From NCBI RefSeq assembly GCF_000003815.2, contig NC_049980.1:15054932-15118931 (forward strand): a stretch of 64,000 nucleotides of DNA, in the 5' to 3' direction. Below the pieces are notes generated by a model. It was not told where the DNA came from. It saw only the letters and a program-made list of their open reading frames with translations, and searched no databases. Within the stretch, counting starts at the first letter, position 1, and each line of letters opens with the position of its first letter. Positions 35,995 through 46,593 of this stretch are shown here, piece after piece. A program made the position numbers and the translations under genes. Source of the stretch: Branchiostoma floridae (Eukaryota > Chordata > Leptocardii > Amphioxiformes > Branchiostomatidae).

Positions 35995-36190
35995 TATTCT
36001 GGCTAGAGCGTTGGAATCAGAATCAGTAGGTCCTGAGTTCGATACTCGCCATGCCCCTGCCCCCATGACGGCGGAGTGACGCCCACCGAGCCTCACGGCT
36101 AATCTGTCTAAAGGTGCCCAAAACACCTACAGATTTGGTGCTGCCAGTGTGTCAACAAGTGCACACTTGCCACTAAGACCCGTGCTTTTT
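35995..36190 (+). mobile_element. tRNA-derived SINE candidate
   Basis: GGCTAGAGCGTTGGAATC at 36001 looks like a tRNA D arm, and GGTCCTGAGTTCGATACTCGCC after it looks like a T arm with a pol III B box (GTTCGATAC), with anticodon-arm-like sequence between. The first half of the D arm is missing. A GC-rich body follows; T-rich sequence appears near 36230. It does not fold as a complete tRNA. Confidence 0.4.
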
Positions 36191-38557
36191 TTTAAAGATG
36201 TTCCTGGTTGTTGGAAAAAAGACGAGTTTTTCTTTTCTTTTCTTTTTTTTTACAAAAGAGACGAAGTTGAGTTGAGACTTGTTGCAACTATTTCTTACAG
36301 AGACAGGTCTGTAGGAATCTCAGCGCCGTAGTAATAATGTTGCAATAACTCTACAATATAAGGCGCATACAGCTGACAGAAATAACACATGTGATGGGGG
36401 GAGATGAGTGGTTGTGTCTACTTCCATCCATCACTAGTGTTTTGTCTGCTGTTTGACGCTTTTGACAAGTGACATGTTTATTGCAATTACGCGGCTGGAG
36501 TGCCTCTTTTTCTGACCTTTGACTTTGCACAACTTTTACATTGTCTGACCGCTCAAGGAAAGGAGCTCCCAACCGCCAATGTCTATGTGAGCGAAGCTAG
36601 GTATTAAACATCTTTTCAAACTTTGGTAATGTAGTATAATGATTTTTCCCATTTTCTTTACAGACAGCGTGTCAGATAAACACGCCCAAAGATTCACTGA
36701 ATCATCAAACGACCGTGTTCGATCTGTAAACACAATTCGCTGTCTCAGACGAGAAACTAATAAAACGTACATCACAGTAGGCTAATCTCTAAGCCGATTT
36801 ACCGGTGGCATGAGACAGTATCAAAAGCCGGTCAAGTAGTGCCTAGGCGGTTGGACACTACTTGACTGGATGTTGAAACTGGCTTACAAACGTGCCGACG
36901 GTAAAACTGCTTGATGATTAATACTACTTTTAGTAGGCTTGGTGATAGGGGAATTATACCCGCGCGTGGTTAAAGATTTAGTTGTTATCAGCTATACGTT
37001 TTCGTTCACTTGAAGTAATTTGATGTTTGGTAATTAAACTTAGACAACATTAATGAAGTATTACCATCCGGGTATAGGAAATCTCTGCGCATTTCGGACA
37101 CAGTCACATTCATGGCGTCAGTGTAACGGTGCGATTAAGGTACATGAAGGGGGTAGGAGACCCTATCACTGATAGGTCATCCTGCAACCCAAAGTAAATC
37201 TGTGTGACCCGTGATATTTGATCATTGATAAAAAGGTATGATTCAAAAGACAAAACAGGCAAAACAATTTTGAAAAGTGGCCCTTCGGCTATGCAATTCT
37301 CCGAGCGACCTGTCAAACATTTACTCGCTTAAAGGTAGCTCAGCAGTTACAGGCTCAAGTGGAAAATGAAAAATGTATCTGGAGAGTTTTTAGAAAATTC
37401 TACTGTGCTCAGAACATCAATCTTTGTGTGACATGGTTCAATGTTTCTGTTCCTATTTAGGTTTATTTTATTTCGATACATGTGGTATAAGCATTTTCCT
37501 GAAAAAATAGCATATATTTCAGTCGGGTAACTGACTGTTCTTAATGAGCCCACACTAAGTGACTTTCTGTGACGTTCTTCCATCCTATCGCAATCAGTAG
37601 TTCTGGTCTACAAGCTCTATAACGGCGTCACTTAAAAAATCCAAACTCTGTCACATCATATCAGCAACTCAAATTTACAACGTTACATAAATAAACAATC
37701 CATCTTCGACAACATGAAATGAACAAGAAAATCAAGGTCAGCACTTAAACAACCGTGAGTTAGCATTCGACATGGGACAAATGTCAAGTTCGAATTCACT
37801 TGTTAAAACAGCTGTTTACACATATAGGAGGATTAAGGCCTGGTCCAAAGCAAAGGCACTTGAACATATTTCCATTAATTTTGTACAAGATGATTTTCAG
37901 AAACGTATGCCATACCGGACCAATGTAATAAAACATACTAAATAATCGCAATGTATTAGATACATACTGATTAGACAATTTTTCGACTTATCTGCTATCA
38001 ATTCTTCTGCTTATGGTAGTATATCTTTATGTGAAATTCTATATTAGTCGAAAATCTACATTCTATGAGTAGCTAAAGTTAACGTATATCTAGAATGCAA
38101 TAAATTTTTGTCTTCAAGGCAGGCTTCAATATCAAGAATCACTGATGCATATGGTATATTCAACAACTTTCACACATTATGTATCTTGTCGTCGCTTTAG
38201 TCTTCCAAAGTGTCGAGTCTGCTTCTCTTTCATACATTGAATTGAAACTTTCTACTGTACATGTGACTCTCTGGCTGGATCCGAATAGAGAGTTCACCTC
38301 AGGTCTCCACTTTTAGCGGTCACATTCGTCCTATGTTGTCAAAAGAGTTTGAAACCGTAATATTTTCAAGCAGTCCCTGAACCAGCAGAACCATTCAACA
38401 ACAAATTTCTAAGACAGCTCTTTCAGAAACAAACAAAAAAGTTGAACCTTGTAGGGCATATAAAGTACTGTACCAAAGAATGCACTCAGTTTGTCATCAT
38501 AGGACGAGTGTGACGGTGAGCCCGTACTGGTGTAAGGTGGTATCTAACTGCACTGGA

Positions 38558-38755
38558 GCACCGGTGCGACACTGCGGGGTTCTAAAGACAAATTTCAAAT
38601 AAATTTCAAAGATAAAGGACGAGTTTTCTTACGTTTGGTGTAATTTGTTGTCTTCTAAGTCATACTTTTACGTATCACCCAATATATAGATTATAAAAAA
38701 GCGGCGAAAATAACAGTGCCGCAGTGAACGAACCCCGCAGTGCCACACTGGTGCC
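38558..38755. mobile_element. Foldback MITE just 3' of the YeeE/YedE gene
   Basis: The arms GCACCGGTGCGACACTGCGGGG (38558-38579, extending to 38582) and its partner at 38730-38755 pair with about three mismatches. The interior contains TTACGTTTGGTGTAATTTG, shared with the copy near 55150. It ends about 40 bases beyond the stop codon of the transporter gene and so probably lies in its 3' UTR. Confidence 0.55.
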
Positions 38756-38794
38756 CCAAGCGCACCACATTTGCGGGTAGAGTCGCTGTACCGA

Positions 38795-41700
38795 CTAGTA
38801 GGACACATAGTTGAGGGGGAAGTTTCCCATGTCTGCCCGTGCTGCACCCCACATGATGAAGCCGATGATGGTCCCGCCCGCGAACATGGCCGCCACCGCG
38901 AAGAACGAGATGACCACCAGCAGTGCCGTCCCGGACAGACCATGTCCACTGGAATATTACAAACAAAACATGACGTATATTTGCATAATGTAGATAATGA
39001 TAGTAAAGATAGTTAATTCAGAAAAGAACTCCTGGGTCTGAATTATTCGCCAGAAAAGATGTTGCAATACAAAATAATCACAGGAAAGTAATAATAAAAC
39101 TATACATTTTCACAATAATGAAGCAATTCAAAGGATAAAAAAACATTCAGAATATTTTGCAACATTCAACATATACGAATTGATACGTCATATAGCCTTT
39201 ACTCAAGCAACTGGATATTTTCAGGTAACGTTAGCATCAACTACCTCTCGTCAGTTATTGTTTACTCATTGTTAACTCTCCAGAAAATGTAACATTCTTG
39301 CGACATTATTTCATTACCTACCCCTAGGAAGGCAATTTTTGCAAGCCCCAACCTCTACCCGTTCATGGCTCTATGGAGCGCCCTATACTGACCAGTGGGA
39401 CGACTGCCCAAAACCGTGATTTAGTCAGGCTACCAAGATATTATTTTCCAAGATCTAAGGGCAGCAGGAAATGAGGTTCTCCAGCGAGGTCGTGACCTGA
39501 GAAGAGAAGGCGAGATTTACCTCATGCATCTACAGACAGCCTTCTGGACAGATAGGTGCTTACCTGGTACACCCAGCCCCCAAACGGGCACCAAACAGCA
39601 TGATGAGACCCCCGAAGAAGCCAGACGCCATGGACACGCCCTTTACCGTGCCCAGCGTTTGGGAAGAGGCCGCCGAGATCAGCGCACCGACTACGGCCCC
39701 CGCGACGTAAACCACCTGTGGGTATGACAAATGTATACTCAAGTGATGAAATATTCCTGTTCTATTGTGATTCTATCTTCTATCTCTGTAAAAGAGATGT
39801 AAGTGAGATATGTTTTACAGAATTGATACAGCTTGCTCGAGTCGGATATTGATGTTCGCATACATCACCATGCAGTTTATAAATTATTCCCAAGACCTAG
39901 GACGTTATATAGGACGTTCTGCATAACGTCTTTGCCAAGACCAAGTCACAATTTCCTTTCATTTCATGCAATGGTTTTCACTGCAGTGCACCATTTTCTC
40001 ACAGGGAGGCATGGTGTACCAAGCTTTGGTTTTCTGCTTCAAATTCTGAGCTAAATTCAGACAGAGAAGTTTTATTCGGTATTCTGTTCTTCTGAAACAA
40101 GACATAATGTTACTTGTGCACGTAACGATACAGAAAATCTTGTTTGTTCCCTACCTGCCACCAGTTTCCCAAACCGGTCCTGTACCTGCTGAGGTACGGG
40201 GACATGCGCTGCAGTCTGTCGGTCACCAGGACCTGGGACACCACAGTACAGTAGCTACTACTGCCCCCTAGCGTGTCGCCCACGCTCAGCGTGATCACCA
40301 GCTGCAGCAGACCGATGAGGATACCTGGAGAGTGGTAGTAGGCGTAGATAGTTGTGTAATAACGCGCGTACGATTGTTGAAGTGTTCGTGGATCTAGCTA
40401 GCCTCCTTTCCACTAGACGATTACTGCTACGACCGCTAGTACAGCATTTGCGTAACCTTTCATAATTAGAGTATGATACAGGATGTACAAGTATGGTTCA
40501 ACTTAGACAGGTAAAAATTAAAGATCTAATCCTTATCTACGAAATATGCGATATGTCAAATGTTTGGTCGCTCAGCGGCCGCAGCCTCTAGTGGAAGAAC
40601 GTGTAAACCAGAAGCATGGAGGGGCATGAGGGTGTCAGCATCGTATTTATCCTGCCTACACTACGCCGAAGACATCGCCACATTCACAGATAGGTCATTT
40701 CAGATGTCATATTTGTAATTTTGTGAATTATATCTAAAATTGTAAAATTGATAATTCTTTCTTACCTCCTATCCATGGTGGCCAAGCTCTAAGGCTCATG
40801 AAACAAGTCCAGTCTCCGTTGTTTGGTACCTACAAGGTGAAGTGGGCATATTCTATGAGGACTCGAATTGACAAACTGGCATGGTGGCATGCCAAAATCA
40901 TCGAGCTATACTATCAACGCTAATGTAAGAGTAAACGTTACGGACAGAAAGCCTGAGGGTAAGTACGAGGGACTGAAAGAGAATATATAAAGAAGAAATG
41001 ATAGCAGGTGACGTTATAGTAATCTCTATTTTGCATCTTGTGCGTTATTTCATCAAGGTCCACACAAGTGTACCTTTGGTCGCAGAACTGTTCCTCAGCG
41101 ATCGGCATCTAGTTAGAGGGTACCTTACCTGGACACATGACACAGAGCTTGTGTTGACATGTGCGTACTCGCATAGCTCTGTCTCCCAGGGTTTGACGTA
41201 CTCCAAGCCGAAGATGAGGAGTGCAATGGCGAACGTGAAGGCAAAGGACAGAGCGGCATACGGAAGCGGTACCCAGTCGTCAAGGCTGTAGAAAACAGAC
41301 GCCATATAAAATGTATATAGCTGTATAGAAGTATAGATATGTACATATATAGATGTATAGAAGTAGAGATATATGGATATATAGATATATAGATGTATAG
41401 ATGTATTCACTATTTTTAGAGCAGCATGGTCTTCTGCTATACAGTTACACATATATATACGTACATTGGAAACACAGCAAGGTTAAAAAGTACTTTCTAT
41501 ATACTATTGGGGCCTATGCGCAGTCAAAACGACATTTCATTGCAAACACTGAATTTCCTTGTTGTTTTACTTATAATTCAACAACAACGAATGAAATTTT
41601 TACTCTTACGTTGATTAACTTTTTAAGAGAATAGACAAGAAGTACAATTTAAAAGGCGACGTACTGTTTCTTCTTGTAGGGCCCGGTTGGTTTGGTGTAC

Positions 41701-44700
41701 TGCACAACCCATGGCTCAACCGCTGCATACAGCGCAACTCCGACAAGGCAGCCGAGAAGGGTCAATACTGGACAGGACATAAAGACAGATTAATATTGTT
41801 AGCATCATCCTGAATACAGACTTTGCCGTGTGAAACATCATAAACACAAATATCATTTGTCTTACCGATACAAATCAACGCTATGAAACTGCAACTAAAA
41901 TTGGAATATGGTATGATTGAAAAAAAGGTTTTATTGTATAATTATATAGTTGATACTTGTTCATCCATTTCTACGACTTCATTTTATCAAAACTACATCA
42001 CATCCGAATTCCATGCCACTTACGTGCCGAGCCCATCCCCACGCCTGCTCCAACCTGTGCCAACACCATTCCCGGGCACTGCAAAAGAGAAAATCGTAAC
42101 GATTCATCAAAACATATATAAGTTATGAACAGTTGGAAAGAGTGCCTAAATCTATCACCTTGCAGCATATGGATTGGATACCCAAAGTTTAAAACAAAAT
42201 ATGCACATTGCCCTTTCCATCTTTATGTTTTATTTACAAACAACAATGCCCTACTGACCGCCCCGCTGATGGTCATGCCCATGCCGAGCAGCAGCCCTCC
42301 CACCACACTGGTCAGCACGCCCTTCTCCTGATGGTTGATGAAGACCTGGCGGATCTCCTGGAACACGGGCCGGGTCACGGGGAGCAGCGCCATCACACCC
42401 AGGCAGAACAAACCTGTCGCCATGGCAGCCAGGAACGCTTTCATCATGATGAACCGCTGGTACACGAACTGGTCCCGGATGACGTTTGGTTCAAAAACTG
42501 AGAAATGGAAACGTTTAGAGGTCATTTCTTCCTCAGAACACTTAAGCGCCTAGTGGCATGCGTACGTGGTACGAAGAGCAACAGGTTCTATTGCTGTTTT
42601 AGCAGCGAGGTCATTTACGGGAAGCTTAAGGCTTCTATCCTTTCCCTTAAATGTACTTGAGACACATCCTCCAATACGCCCTTCTCCTGGCGACCATGTT
42701 ACGCCGCTTCCGTAAAACGGATGAAGCCCTATAACCAAGATGCCCTTGTCTCCGAGTTACCAACTAATTGGAACTGGGCGCTTAACTTTGAGACTACTAC
42801 CAGTCGCCAATCAACAATTTTTAAGACGATTCAGGTGACACCCATCACCCTTCTTTAGCGTCACTAGAATGAACTGACAGAATAAGTCAATACTAAAGAA
42901 CGACCGAGCACTCGAGGTTACTAACTCGTAATCGTCGTATACAAATCACAGAATTGCAAATCAATGGATAGTTCCCATTAGAAACAAAAAAAATAGCAAG
43001 TTTCTTTTAGCTGAACTTTGTCTCATAATTCCGAAAGGAAACTGACTTCATATAAAACGCCATCACGCCTGATGCTCTACTTTGTCGAAAACTTTCATTT
43101 CCGTAATCCTAAGAAAATGGAGTAATTCTACATATATCTCGACTTACTTGAGCAGTGCAACAATGGGTTGACTGGTGCCCAATGTACACGGAAAATTGGC
43201 TTTTATTATCTATTATGTGACAAGTATATCTAATCGAGTTCATTAGTTCTTTTTTCTGCGCAATATTGTATCATGTCACCGATCATATCATGGTACCTAA
43301 CTCGTAGAATTTACATTTCAAAACTTGCTTGGTCCAAGACACCAAGGACATTATATAGAAGTGTGTCCTTGGTAACCTTGGAGAGACCATTCTATTCAAC
43401 TAATGGTCGCAGGGGACCGGACAGTCTTCGGGAACGAAAAGTATGATCTAAAAAGCAACAAAACACACAGAACGTAAGACGAATTAGTCATGACCCAACC
43501 ATGATTTGTATATATTCTCTAATGAATGCTTTTATATTTCATCCCCGGTTTCATCCCGACCGCGCTCCGGTCCGGAGCATTTATTGTATAAGTGTGTCTA
43601 GGCGCTCTGCATTGCGTCTTTTAAAAACAACTTTCACAGCAAGCCAGCCAGTCGGGCGAGCGATGCACCGTACATAAGGGTAGAGTTACACAGTCAACAG
43701 CCCAATACAATAGTTCTCAAGGACGTTCTTAGGTCAAAGGTTAACGTCCGGGAGCGTGATGTTGTTCCCTGGCGGTGACACGAAAACTGTTGACTCATCG
43801 TGGCGAAGCACGAAATTTTCTACGGACTCTGCGGATTTTCTACGGCATGTAACGTCAGCATCTAGGTATCCAATCAACAATGGGACTTCTTGTTGTTGAG
43901 CAAATATTTATCTGACTTGTCCCATGTCCGGAGACGTATATCTTAACTCCTGCCAATAATCTATGTCTAAAACGACATGGCTTTTGTCTCGATATTGACA
44001 AATAATTGGCGTATACATGTTTGTGGTGTCTACATCATAGATATACAAGACTACTGAGGATATACAACATCTGTCTGAATAGTACGTACATACATCGATG
44101 GAGCTCAGGAATGTCAAGGTCGATATCTTTGGAACAACAACAATGGCTGTATCAGTAGCCTCCAACTTAGTACTGTTTCACTGTTGACATATGGACATGT
44201 GCTATATTTGATACTAGTGCATCAAATTGTCCGAGACAAGTAGAAAGACAATTTATGCACTTATGTTCCAACACAATTTCAGTATGATAAATCATCTAGA
44301 CATTTATAACTCCGAATAACAAACAAAAAATAGCAACTTACTAAGAATAGCAACATGATGAAGTTGTAGAGTGGACGCACAACACGCTATATAATATAGG
44401 ACTGCGATACCATCCAATAGCATTATACAGAGCTTTTGTACAATTGTTACATTTGTATAGTAAAATTTTATTTGACCTGATTTTGTTGTGTCAATGTTAA
44501 TAAATGATTCAATGGACCATTTCTTACCTCTTGTTTTTTCCAGGGCGATGCCAAACAGAATTCCTCCTAAAAAGCACGCCATAATCTTCACACAAACATG
44601 CCACCACTTCTGGCGTTCTTTGGGGTCGCTCTCCAAACTAGCCTTCTCATTTGTAGTATCGGAAAGCGCCTCGTCCTTTTTCCTGTCAGCTTCCGCTGAT

Positions 44701-44843
44701 AATTGGTATTTCTTCTTCGCCATGTCGCTGCTTTCTTCGGTTGTTGTCGTTAAACTTGCCTCCCTGTCAGCCCAGGCCACTACCTTGTCACCACCGACAG
44801 GTGCTTCCGGGTGAACTGGCTGGTGTGAGTCTCTTGTCTGCAT
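38795..44843 (-). CDS. YeeE/YedE-family sulfur-compound transporter, nine exons, complete
   Basis: Exons in transcript order: 44843-44528, 42497-42259, 42078-42024, 41767-41665, 41285-41129, 40829-40766, 40324-40155, 39715-39564, 38948-38795. The sum is 1410 bases: 469 residues and TAG. All introns begin GT and end AG and every phase matches. Residues 1-80 are hydrophilic; TM1 is about 81-100. The N-half has FEPNVIRDQ, FIMMKAFLAAMATG and GGLLLGMGMTISGACPG (C186); the C-half has GGLIMLFGARLGAGCTSG (C417) and GHGLSG. These paired glycine-rich re-entrant loops with cysteines define YeeE/YedE proteins; a bacterial member carries thiosulfate through conserved cysteines. C137 (LFCLG) could be a third. 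Transport of thiosulfate or a related sulfur species is the family-based guess. Start: the only ATG before TM1 besides M41; a CCAAT-like ATTGG lies about 35 bases upstream. The donor of exon 2 (GCG|GTCAGT) is slightly off consensus. Confidence 0.88.
40404..40598. mobile_element. Foldback MITE in intron 6-7 region of the transporter gene
   Basis: The terminal words CCTTTCCACTAGACG-like (40404-40418) and GCCTCTAGTGGAAG (40584-40597) are inverted repeats. Inside are ACAGGATGTACAAGTATGGTTCAAC and TTTGGTCGCTCAGCGG, shared with other family members. It sits in the intron between 40324 and 40766. Confidence 0.55.
41300..41410. repeat. TATAGA-type microsatellite in an intron
   Basis: Imperfect repeats of TATAGATATATAGATGTATAG in the intron between exons 4 and 5 of the transporter gene. 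Confidence 0.8.
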
Positions 44844-45812
44844 AGTCACGCCTCCTCCAGCCTTATTGACCAATCAGATGCTCGCGGATAATCAAGATTG
44901 ACAGTTGGGTGTGGACAAAAGGACAAGACAAGTGATGCCCAGACGTAGTGCAATGCACGAGAGAAAGAACTCACCCTCCGGCAAAGCTTTCCACCATCAA
45001 TTTTTCATGAAACCCATACCCGCGCATGCCTGTCGACTTGGGTTTCTGGTTGGCATTCATGTAGATTACAATAGTATGTCAATAGCTGGTTACAAAGGTT
45101 TTGTTTGCCCTTTGTTCACATCCACGGCTCTGTAATAAACATTGCACACTGTCGCGTTAATGTTTTATAGCACTAGGCAGTGATTACTGAGCAACCACAC
45201 AGAGAACAAATTTGGACTTGTGTAGCTAGGGATTTTATGAAAGGAATGTGGCGCCAAATGTAAAATTATGGTTCAACGGACATTAAAGCACTTAAAATGT
45301 TTTGAAAAACGTTCTTGATGCGCGATCTGTAAGCGGTTGCGGGCGCTTAGTGCGTGGTCCCATACTCTAGTGGAAATGAGCCTAACCACAAGAGATCCAG
45401 GCAGATGATGAATCACAGGAGAATAATACAACCTTGTCCATGACATCATACATTTTGAATCCTCTTACTTGATAAGGCTTTAGTGTAGACACTGAGTTAA
45501 GACATAAGTGGACCTCATATTTCATACTTAATAACCACCAAGAATTAAAGAATACTTCATTTTGTCGTGAAAAATTCATTCATCTTTTCTTGATGCCGTC
45601 ATTGCCGTGTATACTAAGTCTCTTCATTAGGACTGTGCTGTCCCGTAATCTCTTAATCTAAAGACTTGCAGTAAGTAGTGACCTTGTTCCCAGCCACACC
45701 GGCCCCCATTTTGGCAATGGTTATGTCATTCTTTTTGTGGAGTATTTTTTCCGTCTCGTATTTGTTATGAACAAGGTCAGTAACATTGTCTTTTATTTCG
45801 GACTAGGACTAT
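44844..45812. other. Upstream region of the transporter gene
   Basis: This likely holds its promoter and 5' UTR: CTGATTGGTCAATAAGG on the minus strand just before the ATG includes a CCAAT-box core. No exon is recognised. Confidence 0.35.
45180..45376. mobile_element. Foldback MITE of the CACTAGAG family
   Basis: It contains GTGGCGCCAAATGTAAAATTATGGTTCAAC and ends GGTCCCATACTCTAGTGGAAATG. The left end (ACTGAGCAACC) is weakly matched. Confidence 0.4.
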
Positions 45813-46138
45813 NNNNNNNNNNNNNNNNNNNNNNNNNNNNNNNNNNNNNNNNNNNNNNNNNNNNNNNNNNNNNNNNNNNNNNNNNNNNNNNNNNNNNNNN
45901 NNNNNNNNNNNNNNNNNNNNNNNNNNNNNNNNNNNNNNNNNNNNNNNNNNNNNNNNNNNNNNNNNNNNNNNNNNNNNNNNNNNNNNNNNNNNNNNNNNNN
46001 NNNNNNNNNNNNNNNNNNNNNNNNNNNNNNNNNNNNNNNNNNNNNNNNNNNNNNNNNNNNNNNNNNNNNNNNNNNNNNNNNNNNNNNNNNNNNNNNNNNN
46101 NNNNNNNNNNNNNNNNNNNNNNNNNNNNNNNNNNNNNN
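45813..46138. other. Assembly gap (run of N)
   Basis: 326 undetermined bases. Reading frames drawn across it are artefacts. Confidence 1.
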
Positions 46139-46435
46139 AAAAAGAAAAGTTCTAAAGAACTGAATCAAGAAAGAGGCGAAGCTTTGCCAAGGACCAGAAC
46201 TTGACGAAAGCGGATTTGAAACGTTTAGGTGAATCTCTTTCAAAGTTGCAGATTTCAAGGCCAACATAAAATCGTGTGACTGTCTGAGATGCCTCGTGTT
46301 TCACCAATGATGCGATGACGTGATCAGCAAACCGCGATTTGGGCTACTACAACTGTTACCATTCATCACAATAACTTCGCTCTGTGTCAGTGTGTGCATA
46401 GATTAGTCTGTGTAACGCAAACTCCGCTGGGAGTC

Positions 46436-46492
46436 CAGGGCTGATTGGCCCCTCCCCGCGCGGCAATGTAGGACGGGCCAATGAGAAGCGCG
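46436..46492. promoter_or_regulatory. Possible promoter: two facing CCAAT boxes around a GC box
   Basis: CTGATTGGCCCCTCCCCGCGCGG is followed 20 bases later by GGGCCAATGAG. The two CCAAT cores face each other and enclose a CCCCTCCCC box. It could serve the LRR gene 2.2 kb to the right or the transporter gene 1.6 kb to the left. No start site is known. Confidence 0.3.
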
Positions 46493-46560
46493 ATTAAATC
46501 AGGCTATGGATAAATCAGTCATATTGTACACGTGTACGTAACACATGTCTGCGATCGAAC

Positions 46561-46586
46561 CAAGGAGGTTAAAAATAACCTCCTTG
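46561..46586. mobile_element. Ultrashort foldback insertion, copy 2
   Basis: CAAGGAGGTT-AAAAAT-AACCTCCTTG, flanked by GATCGAAC at 46553-46560 and 46586-46593. Same hairpin as 30533-30556 but in an unrelated site with a different 8-base repeat. Confidence 0.6.
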
Positions 46587-46593
46587 ATCGAAC

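Larger units (their letters stand above)
30564..38557. other. Gene-poor stretch between the foldback at 30.5 kb and the YeeE/YedE gene
   Basis: Besides the MITEs, the SINE candidate and the small frame listed separately, no exon is recognised. A GC-richer island at about 34280-34560 and the 104-codon minus frame at 35584-35898 show no known domain. Confidence 0.4.

Noticed and set aside
36001-36060. Complete tRNA gene
   Set aside because: The first half of the D arm and an acceptor stem are missing; it fits a tRNA-derived SINE better.
45737-46267. Long reading frames on both strands of 150+ codons
   Set aside because: They run through the assembly gap and are mostly undetermined residues.
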